This document shows positions 31,060 to 42,754 of a DNA stretch of 64,000 nt, one piece after another; position 1 is the stretch's first letter; every line of letters starts with the position of its first letter. The DNA comes from Psococerastis gibbosa (lineage: Eukaryota > Arthropoda > Insecta > Psocodea > Psocidae): positions 33,999,419 to 34,063,418 of the forward strand of contig OZ020486.1 of the NCBI GenBank assembly GCA_963971405.1, given 5' to 3'. The position numbers were made by a program, and so were the translations under genes. The notes beneath the pieces are model-generated. The model was not told the origin of the DNA, ran no database searches, and saw only the letters and a list, made by a program, of their open reading frames with translations.

Positions 31060-31373
31060 AAGTTGTATCCAAAAAATTCAAATCAAAGCAGAAGACCGAC
31101 TATAGTTGGGTAGAAGTTAGTGCAAGCCGAATAACTACCCCTTGCAAACGCCGCTGTATTCCACCCAGCCTAGCTAAATGTCCTCCGCCAATAGGATGTC
31201 CCCCCGCTTGTCCACCCCCCGACCCTCCCTGCCCTCCGTCCCCTCCGAAAGCACCCTTTGTAAGCACCCTCCGTGACCAGACGGCCATACCTAAGAAGAA
31301 AGTGATGTGTCCGCGAAAGCCATACTGCCATGTGCCTCCACCTTCACCCCGTCCCTGCGGTTCATCACCTTAA
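31060..31373 (+). CDS. Cys/Pro-rich body exon 2 (no own leader exon found)
   Basis: Preceded by CTTTTTTTGCAG and open in phase 1 to a TAA at 31371. It encodes about 103 residues: a basic start (VVSKKFKSKQK), then CKRRC, KCPPPIGCPPACPPPDPPC and a KKKVMCPRKPYCHVPPP tail, with nine Cys. I found no leader exon with ATG and phase-1 donor between 30808 and 31059. The leader at 29175-29262 has the right phase and would give Gln at the join, exactly as it does with the exon at 30530. It may therefore be an alternative last exon of gene 1, or a gene copy that lost its first exon. Confidence 0.55.
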
Positions 31374-31519
31374 TAGTAAGATATTTTACTCTTTCATAAC
31401 ACAAATGCTTGCTTTCCTATTTATACGTTAGTATTATAAGGAAAACTTTATGAAAATTTCGATTTTAGTGGGTTTACCCGTCATGAGGTCCCAGTAGCGA
31501 GGAGCCAAAAGACTATTGC

Positions 31520-31681
31520 TGCAGCCTGATCGAGGCGATAATAATACCGGGGTTAAATAAATACCCTAGGATTATAACTGTAAACAAACAAATTTTGAAT
31601 ATCACTTTCCATTATAAAATTATCTTGTTTACCAGGGGATTAAATAAATACCAGTATTGTAATCGCCTCGATCAGGCTGCA
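31520..31681. repeat. MITE, GCAGCCTGATYGAGGCG family
   Basis: Termini GCAGCCTGATCGAGGCGATA and ATCGCCTCGATCAGGCTGC are inverted repeats, with CCGGGGTTAAATAAATACCC and GATTAAATAAATACCAG forming further arm sequence. Same family as 16840-17016, opposite orientation. Confidence 0.8.
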
Positions 31682-32104
31682 GGTATGTTCTGCTGCAGCT
31701 GTAGCACTAGGTAGGTAGGTACCAATTTAACTTAGCCAATAAAATTTATAAAATAGCACTTTGCATTCTGAAAATCTTTTGGTATCACTTTTAACCCCGG
31801 TACCCAGTTAAATCGGGACCTGATGCTACCTTTGCTGGTTCTTTAATTGGATGAGATGCATCTAACCAATTTTGATCGACTACATAAGAACAAGTGAAGA
31901 ATTCATTAATTTCAATGCATGTATGTCAACACGCTGTCGTAGAAATTAAATTCCCTTCACGGCAGCACCCTCTAGGCCAGTGTACTGTGTAGGGAAAAGC
32001 ATATTGGGATAGTCAATCCGGTCCGCGACATGGTTTTGAAAAACTCATAAAATAAATTACACATGGTGCAAAATATATTTTTTGTTTAACTAGAACAGAG
32101 TAGG

Positions 32105-32394
32105 CAGTGGCGTAGCATAGTGGGGTCAGCGGGGTCCCTCCCCTCCCCCCCCCCATTTTTTAAAAATCAAAACAGAATTTTTTTAGATTTATTCAAAAAA
32201 AATCCCCGGGGAGACCCCGGGCCCCCTGTTTTCAGTTTTGTTAATAATGTTATCATCAGCAAAATCAAAAATTTTTGCCGACTACGAAACACCACTCCAT
32301 TCGAAAACCTTTCGTAAACGGGCAGACTTTATGCATTGATGTTGCAAGAAAATTGGACCCCCCCCCCCAAAAAAAAAATCTGGCTACCTTACTG
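32105..32394. mobile_element. Non-autonomous hAT-type element with perfect 8-bp TSD
   Basis: Flanked by AGAGTAGG on both sides (32097-32104 and 32395-32402). Ends CAGTGGCGTAGC and, inverted, GGCTACCTTACTG are imperfect TIRs, each next to a run of C or G. No coding capacity. Eight-bp duplications and CAGNG ends are hAT hallmarks. Confidence 0.8.
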
Positions 32395-32629
32395 AGAGTA
32401 GGCTAACAGTTTCCTTCTTTTGTAACATACCTACTGTAGGTATACCAATACCAGTGGGTTTCTTAGACAAAGTTAATTTTTTAACGATTGTTAGGGTTTT
32501 ACTAATTCTAGTTATAGTAGTTATAGCATGTTTTGCTAAAACACGAAGTTTTTGTTTTCGTTGGTTTTTAAGTATTCCTATAAGTTGTACAGTAGTAGTA
32601 GTAGTATGGTTGGACACAGTCCCAGGCCA

Positions 32630-32834
32630 CGGTGTGGGCCCATGGGACAGGGGACCTCCTGATTATAGTGGATTCCGAACCACTTGGGAAACACACTGAA
32701 GTCACACGATTAGTTCGGAGGTGACCAGGACAAGTCCTACCATGTTTCCCTACCGGCACTGTGCACACTACCAAGTTCTCTGCATCTTTGAACCTGCTCT
32801 GGTCCGCTGGATTCAACTTGGTAAGGCGGACGGC
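32630..32834 (-). repeat. SINE with 5S-rRNA-like head (copy 4, diverged)
   Basis: On the minus strand: GCCGTCCGCCTTACCAAGTT, AACTTGGTAGTGTGCACAG, CCTGGTCACCTCCGAACTAA and GGTTCGGAATCCACTATAAT, in the same order as the other three copies. The 3' half is absent or replaced. Confidence 0.6.
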
Positions 32835-33809
32835 TAAGTTGTACAGTAAGTGATGTCAAAATCAAAAGGCCTAGATAGGCTACTTCGTTATTTCATCTGG
32901 CCCTTTCCCCTAAAGTTTGTTGCTCATACCTGCACTAGGCCAACCTATTCAAACTAAAAGAAATCCCTTTCGGCTCTGGCCGATCAGGAGTAGGGAGATT
33001 CCGCAGACCCTGCTTTTCCTCTACGCTACCTACGCTATGTACATATGTAATAACAAATAAAAAATACTTTATTATTTTCCCGACCACAATGTCAACACGC
33101 AAAACACTCTTGTGTTCCAAATTTCGAACCACAATGCCTACTATGAACTTTTATTTATCAAATTATTTTCACTTTGACTGAATGCCATCTTAAAATCGTT
33201 GATTTGTCGTAAAAAGTTGGGAATACCATTATCGTAGATATTAATACGGACTTTCAGTCAGATTTTAATTCATTCCTCTGCGATCAATATTAACTGAGAT
33301 ATGAATTATACAAGATTTCAATCGGCCGCCATCTTGTAACTAAATGGTGGATCTAGCTGGTTAACTCGATCAAGACATTTGTATGATCAATTTTCGTGCC
33401 AAGTTTCATCAAAATTGGATAATATTTACGGAAGTTAGAGTGTTTCCTAAAATCGATATACATATATAGGCCTATATATATATATATATATGCATACCAC
33501 ACATATACTATATATAACATTTTGAACGGAGGGTGGTTTTAGGCTCAGGGGGTCATGAAATGAAAAGTTGTGAAGAAATTTTCCGAAAGTCGAACATTGG
33601 CCGCCATCTCAATAGGTAGATGAATCTCCCTAAAAAAGAAGCGTGAACTGTCTGCAATACATAATAGCCTAACTACAACACTTTGTTTCCGGAACGTAGA
33701 ATTTGACACATAAATAAACAAGTGATTTCATTGTTGCAAACTGTTATTTTCGGCAAGATCTTTCAAAATTACTGATTTGACTTATTCTTTCCAATCAAAA
33801 TAGATAAAA

Positions 33810-34719
33810 ATGATTATAAGTGCTGTGAGAAACTTAATTAAAACTCAAGAGAGTGGGTTAACAGCCAGCTATTGTAAGTACACTGGCTACTTAATAATAA
33901 TACAATAATACTTAGCTAGCCACCCCACCGAACATACAATAGGTACCAATGTACTGTAAAACTACAATGCGTCCAAAAAAGTATTCTATACACTTCACCA
34001 TATGTTACATATTTGATAATAATGTTCACTAGGCCTATAATCCGAGCTAGAAACCGAATCAACTCCCCTATAACACTTGAAAAAATTTAAAAAATATGGT
34101 ATGAAACCCATTCAATATCTTCAAAATTAAAAAAAGAAAAAGAAGCATGCCACAAATTTCGTTTTTTTTTTTAATGCGCTCACCATAAAACACGGATTGA
34201 CCTCGATATAAGTTGTAGGGCACGCTGGGAGTTTATAGGGTAAGACTAAGTTGTCGGACATTGGTATAATGTAAATGGAGAATATCAGCGATAACGAACA
34301 ATAACGTTATAGCCTATAGGGAGAAAATCAGAATCTGTCTTTAGGCTAATCTGCAGCAGAGTTATTATACGCGTATCTGAAAGAGTTTTAAAGCAATTCG
34401 CCTTTAATTATTAATTATCATTTATTATTGATAGGAACAATTTGTTGCATCATACCCATGTATCAATATTTTTCTGTGTATTTCAGGTCTATACCTGCGG
34501 AATTTTTCTAATAAAAGTCCTTGTGAAGCGGGCAAGAAGCCCAAAACAAACCGATGCCCTTCTAAAGCCCCATGCGCAACCTCTCCACCAAAACCTCCAT
34601 GTGGCCAAGATGCACCCTGCGCTTCAAAACCAAAGTGTCCTCCTGAGGGCAGGTGTGACAACCCCAAGTGTGAGAAACCTATTAAAGATGTTCCTTGCAG
34701 CCCCAAACGCAAACAATAG
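33810..34719 (+). CDS. Small Cys/Pro-rich protein 3, basic leader exon
   Basis: Two exons, 33810-33873 and 34487-34719, joined in phase 1 by GTAAGT and TTTCAG; 98 aa. The leader MIISAVRNLIKTQESGLTAS plus LYLRNFSNK looks like a mitochondrial presequence (inference). The body is a chain of CxxKxPC, PPKPPCG and KCPPEGRC units with ten Cys in all, ending PCSPKRKQ. Architecture, intron phase and composition match gene 1, so they are tandem paralogues, though the bodies share little positional identity. The longest open frame over exon 2 is in another frame and was set aside. Function unknown. Confidence 0.65.
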
Positions 34720-35788
34720 AACATTCTCGTGCATTATATTCGGATATTAACTACGCATTAGAGCAATTCAATGTATTGGTGTTAAAATCGGCCTCAAACC
34801 TACGTAACCAAACATAGGAAAACTTGGATAGGCCTAATACATATTTGAGGTGATGAGAATCTAACTCGAGAAATATCGTTTTTCAGGAGAGCGTTATATC
34901 ACTTATATCACCACTAATGGATCATCTGCTCCCGAGCGGACTTACAACTACAAATATAATTCTTTATTTTAGAAAAGGTATGATTATTGTTGTCTAAAAT
35001 AGTACAAGTAGGTTAACTCAGTTTTCGACCTTTTAGACAAACAACAGTTTTCTTTAAAGGCGACGGTTTATAAACTGGCAGAAGTCGGCATAACTTAAGG
35101 CAACGTAACATCCTAGTTTATTCATTTAATTAACATATCTGTTAAAATCTGTTGCGGCAATCAGGCGGTAAGGTGCGCATGCAATGAAGCGGCAAAAAGT
35201 TGTGACTGAAATTATGCTTGGAGGTTCTTGTTATAAGCTAATCGCAGTAACGTAGTACGCCGGATTCTGTTCTGTCTGTTGAATTGTTAATTTATTTAAT
35301 TTGCCGCAATTTGCCCTTTGACCTGTGCCATTTCCCCGCATTTCGCTTTACGTTTTACCGCTATCGGCCTTAGGCAGCAATGCCACAGACCTCGTTTTGC
35401 ACCGTGAGCGTGACATTGACGTGGTAGCAGACATTTTTAGACAGTCTTTAGTGTCTGCTACCACATCAATGTCACGCTCACGGTGCAAAAAGAGGTCGGT
35501 GGAATTGCCGCCTTATGGTTAGGTTAGGTCTATTTTATAGCTTTCTGTGCCATTCGTTAAATTTATTTACAATTTTATACAAATATTCTGGGCGGCATTT
35601 CACAGTAGGATAAGGCTTTTAATTTACAGATCAACTGGATTTTCCCACTTTCCAATAAGATAGTATCCCTATATGTTAACTTTTGCCTTATTTTACGCCT
35701 CACCGGCACTATAAAATTAGTAACCTATATATTATAAAATACATTCTTTCTGACCTTACAAAATTATAATGATCAATTTTTCATTCGA
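34720..35788. other. Convergent intergenic region
   Basis: Between the end of Cys/Pro-rich gene 3 (+) and the end of AAMP (-). Contains the foldback MITE at 35373-35512. TTTATT at 35562-35567 is AATAAA on the minus strand, about 220 bp past the AAMP stop, and is a candidate AAMP polyadenylation signal. Confidence 0.45.
35373..35512. repeat. Foldback MITE E (TTA-type family)
   Basis: Perfect TTA on both sides. Ends GGCAGCAATGCCACAGACCT and AGGTCGGTGGAATTGCCGCC. Nearly the whole 140 bp folds into one stem (TTTTGCACCGTGAGCGTGAC and its inverse) with GACGTGGTAGCAGACATTTT at the tip. Confidence 0.8.
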
Positions 35789-38700
35789 TTAGGTGGACGA
35801 AGTTGAAGGCTCCCCCTCGCCTTCAACTAAATACACCCTGGCTGTTTGATCGTCGGAAGTTGTCATTAGGACTGCCCCTCTACAGCTGTTCCTAAAGCAA
35901 AAATCAGTAAATTAATATAAGAATTTACGTAGAAACTTCATTTAACTATTATTAGGCTTCACTCGAAGAAACCAATAAACCGGCCACTAGCCAATACTGT
36001 TAATGTTAAATTATGTACCTAACTACCCCATTAACCATTTAAAGGCAGAGCAAAGCCATGCCTTTCTTTATCCAATAACTTTGTACTTTACATAATGTCG
36101 TCCATGACCTACCTACTGGAAAACTGGCCTATTAAAAATTTAACGCAATTCTCTTCTTGCACACTAATATGATCAACATGTTGTTGTTATGAAGGTAATA
36201 ACTTACATGTTAAAATCCAGACTAAGACACTGGCGTGTGTGCCCCATAAATTCCCTTAAAACCGACCCGCTACGGGCATCAAACATAGCTGCGACGCCAT
36301 TGGTGTGGCATGTAAAGACTATAAGTTTAGTAGGGTGCCAAAGTAAGCCCGTGATACCTCCTTCAAATTTCTTCTGGTGACGAAGGCTTTGGCGGGTTGT
36401 ATCCCAAATGCGGAGAGCCCCACGCCCGTGCCCTGTTGCCGCAAGGATCTGCGGCCCACCGATTTTGGAGTAAGCAACAGCTTCCACACACTCTGAATCC
36501 CCTGCCGTATCGGGCATTGCCACACACTGAAACATGGCAACAAGATAGAAAAAACAAGAGGTATAAGGATGCTCGGTACAAAAATAGATATGATCAGGTA
36601 TGCACACGACATTGCTATGTTGGCAGAGAACGAAGCAGAAGCTCTAAATGCCATGGAAAATGTACATCAACCATACAACATGAAGATTAACAAGTCAAAA
36701 CCCAAAGTCATGGTAGTAAGTACTAATGCGAACGAGAGCACAAATATACATCTAACTGGGACTCCCATTAGCAACATCAGATCTTTCACATACCTAGGAA
36801 GTAAAATTATCTCCGATGGCAGGTTGAACTAAGAGATAGAGTATAGAGTGCACCAAGCAAAAGTGACTTTCAACAAAAAATCTAAATTTTATGAGTCGAA
36901 CAATATAAGTTGGACTAAGGAAACAAATGATAAGTCCCCGATTTGGAGCATTGAACTGTACGGATGTGAAATATGGTGTATAAGTGAGAAAGAACTTAAA
37001 TAACGCGAAGCATTTGAGATGTGGGGCTATCGTCGCATGCTACGAATGCCTTGGCAAACCCAGGTTACAAATGAGGAGGTTCTAACTAGAGTAATCGAAA
37101 GAAAAACTCTGGTTGCATCGATAAGCAAGCGAAAAGCTCACTGGGTTGAACATTTGCTTTGAAACGAGAACTTCGTAAGCTGCATCATAGAGGGAACAAT
37201 TGAAGGCGTCAACCGACCTGGGCGCCCGAGAAAAGAGTATCTGCTACAAGTAATGGTGGATGAAGGGGCCAATACATACGTGGAACCGAAGAGGGCATGC
37301 CAGGATCGAGGGGAGTGGAGGCACCGATGCCACATGTTGCTGCCAACCAGCCAGCCGGCTGTAACTTGAAGAGAGAGAGAGAAAGAACGCATTTCACACA
37401 AGCGCAGGTGCAGCTGCTTCGGCCAGTGTGCGACGTCATTTTATGTTGGTCCCTCGGAAATTTCAACATGGCGTGTCTAGATTATTATATGGTCTAAGTT
37501 GTGGACAGGTGAAGCTAAACACGCTTCCCAGTCCTATAAGTGGAGTGTTTATGGAATGAGAGGTGTTATCAGCTCACCTTGCCAGTGTCCGGATTTGCGA
37601 TAAAAACAAGCCCGTTAATACATCCGCATAAAATAGCATTAACATCCTTGTGTGTATCCAACTTAGTGACCTCCTCAAGCTCATGGAAAGGTTTAACAGT
37701 TTTGATGACGGTGCATGTTTTCAAATCGAATACCTGCATTGTCAAACATGCTGAAAACACGACGAATCTCTTCCCTGAAACAATTGTCCAATAATTAGTG
37801 AATACAAAGTTCGTTTAATGTATAGTATGACAGTATGCCAACGGCCTTACCAAGTTGAATCCACGAGAGCAGAGCGGGTTTCCAACTGCGGCAAACTTGG
37901 TAGTGTGCACAGCGTTGGTAATGATAACGCGCTGAGACTATACCAGTCAGTCTACGTGTGTGGCGAGTCTTGGTCACCTCCGAATTAATCGTGTGACTTT
38001 ACTCTGTTCCCCACATGGTTCGGAATCCACTGTAATTGGGAGGGCCACCCTGTCAGTCAACTCCCCTTCTCCCCGAGGTGCAGGAGTCTACCCTTAGGAT
38101 GCCTCAAGTTAATAAACAGACTCACTCCTCCAGCCAGGCTGACAGGGTTGCTTAAAGCAGAATTGCTGAAAGCGGGCGTTAAAAAAAAATGACAGTCCCC
38201 TGTACTTGCCAAGAGCTCGGTACCTTGACAATGCAAAGGCAGTGGTGAAGTATTAAAGCATAGGGATGTTATTTTACCTTCAACTTACCTATTTAACAAA
38301 GGGTTAGCTGCCTGTTGCCTCAGTCATCGAGAAAAAAGGGGCGACATTTCGGGAGTGGGTGCTACTGATATCATCAGGCTTAGTTCCGAGGACTGATCGT
38401 TTCTAGACGATTGATACATTGCTCTTGTATTCTTCTCTGAGTAATTCCGATCCCCTTGAGGATTCAAACTACCGTTCTCCCGATAGAAAAGTAAGCTTTC
38501 TAACGAAACATTAACCTGCCATTAACCTTAACCATTATAAAACTCACCGTCAGGTAGAAAACATCCACTCCAATGTCTATTGGTATTAGACATGCTAATG
38601 TACTTTTCTTCGAATTTTGGCACAGAGTACATCACAACATTTTGCCACGTGCCAATGACGAAGATATTGGCAACGGGATGCCACTCCAACCACTGAAACA

Positions 38701-41700
38701 TTCAATCTCTGTGCATAAGGGGTATTAAAAGTTCTATTCTACACTTTTCCTGGCCACGTGACAATAACGTAGAGCTCAAATTTTATTGCCTAGGTTTAGT
38801 AACATGCAGTGCCGGATTAACCATGAGGCCCAGGCCTCAGAGCCCCCCACAAAAACCGTAAAAAAGTACCCCACAATAGGCGCAACCAAAAAAGATAATT
38901 TCATCGAAAATTTCTATTAAAAAAAAATTAAAACTAGAATCCTTCGAAATAGGCGGGGAAAAGTGGCAGTAATTTTATGTTAAATTGCAGTTCTGTTGGC
39001 AAAAAAACCTTCAAGGGAAAGCTGGACGGCAGGCAACTACGTTTTTTTTTTGTTTTTTTGTTGAAACGCTTTTTTCTTAAAAAATTGTAGGTAGGGGGGC
39101 CACCACAAGGGTTAATCCGGCACTGGTAATATGTAAATAGGCTGTATGGTTTTCCTTGAAATGGCTGAGCAACAAAACAGTTAGTAATTGAAAGATATCT
39201 GGCTGCTAATGGTAGTGGTAGACATAGAAACAAGCCTTACCTGAAAATCGTCATTAATCTCAATGGAACGGATATGTTCAAATGTATCCCCACTAAATAC
39301 ATTTATATTGGAATCCAAATCAACAGTAACGAGATATTTTCCGTCCTTGCTAAATTTAACGCAATCTACTGACTCCTAAAAATAATACAAAACGCCATCA
39401 GTGCCAATCAAACTTGCTGATTATAGTGAATAAAATAAAATAACTGTGTCACAATATATTTAGTAATACTTTTTATTAATGTTTTACAAAGTTATTTTAT
39501 TTTATTTACTAAGTATTACAAGGTGAATGTGGAAAATATTACTGAAATATTGCAGATTGTATTACTAATTAATATTTCCAGGTTGAGAGCACAACCATAG
39601 CTCTGAATGGTTGATGTTGAAATAGGCCTATAGAGGCTATATAGGCCTACTTTTTTTCCTTGAAGACAATCTGAGACTACTGAGTAAGATACGCTTATTT
39701 TAGGTTTTTTATTCATTTAGTTTTCTAGATATTCGATGTTATTTTATTACATTACTTCAGTACTATACTATTGTTTCAATGCTGATGTACCGCGGCCTGC
39801 TATAAGTACAACAGGGGAGCATAGAGGTAGGTACCACTGTAATAAACCTGCAGCTAAGCTGCATATTGGAGCATACTGCGAGTCATGGTACAGGAAGCCT
39901 TTGAATATCGAACAGAAGGTTGGAAGCCTTTGAATATCGTGCTCTTGAAGAATGAAGCAGTAGAATTCAGGCTGATAGGCCGTAAGAGTACTTCCAAACG
40001 TTTCGTCATCATCTGCGGCCGACATCTTCAGTAGCACTGCCTAGACTTCTAAGTTCCGCAGCAGTTGCTGTTGACAAAACGTTTGGAAGTACGCTTTCAG
40101 ATCAACCACGGCCTATCAGCCCGGATTCCACTGCTTCATCCTGTAACTCCGGCAATGAAAGTTTTTGTAATAATACTATAGATTAATGCTAAAAATATCA
40201 TGGAGATACCACATAGCAAACGAAGAGATGCTCTAAAGGAATAACGAAGGAAGGACTCTAATTGCCTTCATATCCGTGAGAAGAGCCATGCGGGGGACAT
40301 GAGGGGCTCCTTAATACCACGAGGGCACAAATGCCAGGGGCCGTTAGGGAAGGCGTAAGCGGAAGACCCCAAGTAAGATATAAGATGCGGAACCTAGTTT
40401 GAACTCAAGAGATCGATCCAGGACGTAGAAGAATAGAAAAGAAGATTGAATATTTTGCAGCAAACCAATCGGCATTTTGCGACTAGAGAAGAAGACTGTA
40501 TATTTATTCAATCCCATTTCCAACGATATATTTGGGTTGTCCGCGTGTGAATGTCATTCGGACATTTAGATATTTTCAAAGCAACAATAGACGATTGCCC
40601 TTAATCTTAAAACTGGGCAATAATAGAAAATAAGTGACTAAATGCTCCTTTCCTAGCACAATGGCTTTGTCTCCAAGATTGGTTAACCCTATTTTTTTCG
40701 CTAACGTAAATTACTTTTCATTGATATCACCTTACTTTAGCATGTTTGGACTCAGACAACACACTGGCTTCAGAAGAAAATTCCCATACGAACACTGAGT
40801 TATCCATGCTCCCGGTCACAGCTATGTTTCCTTTGGTAGGGTGAAAAACTGAAGCTAGTACGGGCTCTGTAAATAACATTCGTTCGTATTATCTATTTCA
40901 ATAAGACAAGTCATACAGGAATTTATGTACTTTATGTCTGTAATATGGATCCTGTATGTATGATTCAATTTCGACCAACCCCAACTTGATTAGGTAAACT
41001 GTTAAGGTTGGGTATTTGTGATTATATGTAGTTTTTTTATTTATGTATATATTTATTTGTAGTTTTGACGATGGCGAGCACATACTGTATCTTTACTGTA
41101 ACACAATATTGCACTGTATGTGGTTATAATGGCCTAATATATCATTTCTATTCATTTAATTTCAATAGATGTAATCATTAATCAAGCCAGGGTTTTGTTG
41201 CATTAATGTACACATTTCTTGGTTTATCAAACTTGTGGCTCCTTTCCAGGAGAGAGTTTCTCCAGTGATTTCGTGGATGCGATACATGAATAATAGGAAT
41301 AAAATTATCAAGATGGTGTCCACCAGCGAAGTAGCTGTCATAATTTTAAAAAAATATTTTGGGGACTGAAGAGCTAAGTTATTTATAATTGTATTCGTAT
41401 TTGTCTTCTGGCTCCTAATTCTCAGTATACAGCATCGGAGCAAGCCATTATTATACATAATAAGCAAAAATTAAAAACGGTACTACAAAATGATAACATA
41501 AAAAATTATCATTTAACGCTTGCTACAGATAATTAGTGCTTCTCTGAAAATATAATACTGTTTAACCAGCAATTAAAAGCTACGAATCCCTGTGGTGCAT
41601 TGATTTCAGTAATGTATGTGCATGTTTGAGAAATAACCATACAGCACATAAGACATCAACTAATATGAGTAATAGAATAGAATATTTCGGTATTGAGTCA

Positions 41701-42723
41701 TTAACATGAAACAATAGGCATTCTAAAACCTACACAATAACAATAAATAAATGAAACACTAAAAAATGGCCTAAAGCAACCAGTTGTTTGGAGTGGTTCT
41801 GCACTGAGAATCATGAGAAGAACACCGGCTGTATAGTTCCACATCATGTCGTCCACATACAAGCATTGGTCTATGAGATGCCTCTTTAGTAGGGTGGCGA
41901 GATTTTCAAAACAAAAAAATAGTATAGCGATCGTTGACGGAAATCCTTGGGGGCGTGGCCGTGGCCAATTTTATTATGCTCCCTCTGATGATGCAGGCTT
42001 CAAGTGTACATAAGTACGTTTCAAATTAAATAAAACTGAGTAAAAATAAAATAAGTGAATCAGCTAAATTTTTAAGAAGGATTTTTATTTTTTGAGTGGA
42101 CTTTCTTTCTTGGTGGCGTCCCCAAACTCATCGCAGCATAGCCCGATGTTTGTTTTAATTTCTTTTTTAATTTAATATCATTTTATTTTTAATTAGCTTC
42201 TTGGCGCGAAACTTTCACATTTTCAAAATAGCATGTTTTTATTTTAAACTTTTTTAATTATTAATATGTTTAACATAAAAAAAGAGTATATTGGCTAAAA
42301 AATATAAAAAAAAGAGTATAGAGTATTTGAAGGTTTTTAAGAGTATAGTAGTGTGTGTCCTATGGGCCCTCACCGTGGCCTGGGACTCTGCCAAAAATCT
42401 ACTACTAAGAGTATAGTACACTAAATTAGAGTATGTCTGGCCACCCTATCTTTAGTTTAATTCTAAAAGCTGTCATTTCTTCCACCTTTCTAATGATCTT
42501 AGCCAGCCCTTGTAAGTATCCAGCACCTGCATAGGCTGGTTTACCCTCATACCAACTGGCTCTATGCATAGGGATCACGAGGTCATCCCTGCCCCTAGTA
42601 CCATAGGCATGAGTGTCACCCAGTCTAGACAATACATACACCTTCTTTACGTTCTCTAGCGCTAATGAATGTAACTATTATACGATATGATCAGATTGAA
42701 ATAATCTTTACCATCTCATGAAG

Positions 42724-42754
<31 letters not shown>

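Larger units (their letters stand above)
31682..33809. other. Intergenic between Cys/Pro-rich exon 2 and gene 3
   Basis: Apart from the hAT element and inverted SINE listed separately, this is AT-rich non-coding DNA with a (TA)n run at about 33471-33492. The promoter of the third Cys/Pro-rich gene should lie near its 3' end. Confidence 0.4.

Noticed and set aside
34442-34750. A 102-aa plus-strand frame over the Cys/Pro gene 3 exon
   Set aside because: The spliced frame with the leader at 33810 gives an uninterrupted Cys/Pro protein in correct phase; the longer frame is out of phase and featureless.
36319-36690. Four further open frames overlapping the AAMP exon at 36207-36526
   Set aside because: Only one frame carries the WD40 sequence and joins its neighbours in phase.
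41162-41467. A 101-aa membrane-like protein inside AAMP intron 1
   Set aside because: Hydrophobicity follows from AT-rich codons; no promoter, family or conserved motif.
42360-42420. A fifth copy of the 5S-head SINE
   Set aside because: Only a block like GGGCCC...CCGTGGCCTGGGACT is shared with 32617-32660, which lies outside the SINE core; it may be another repeat.
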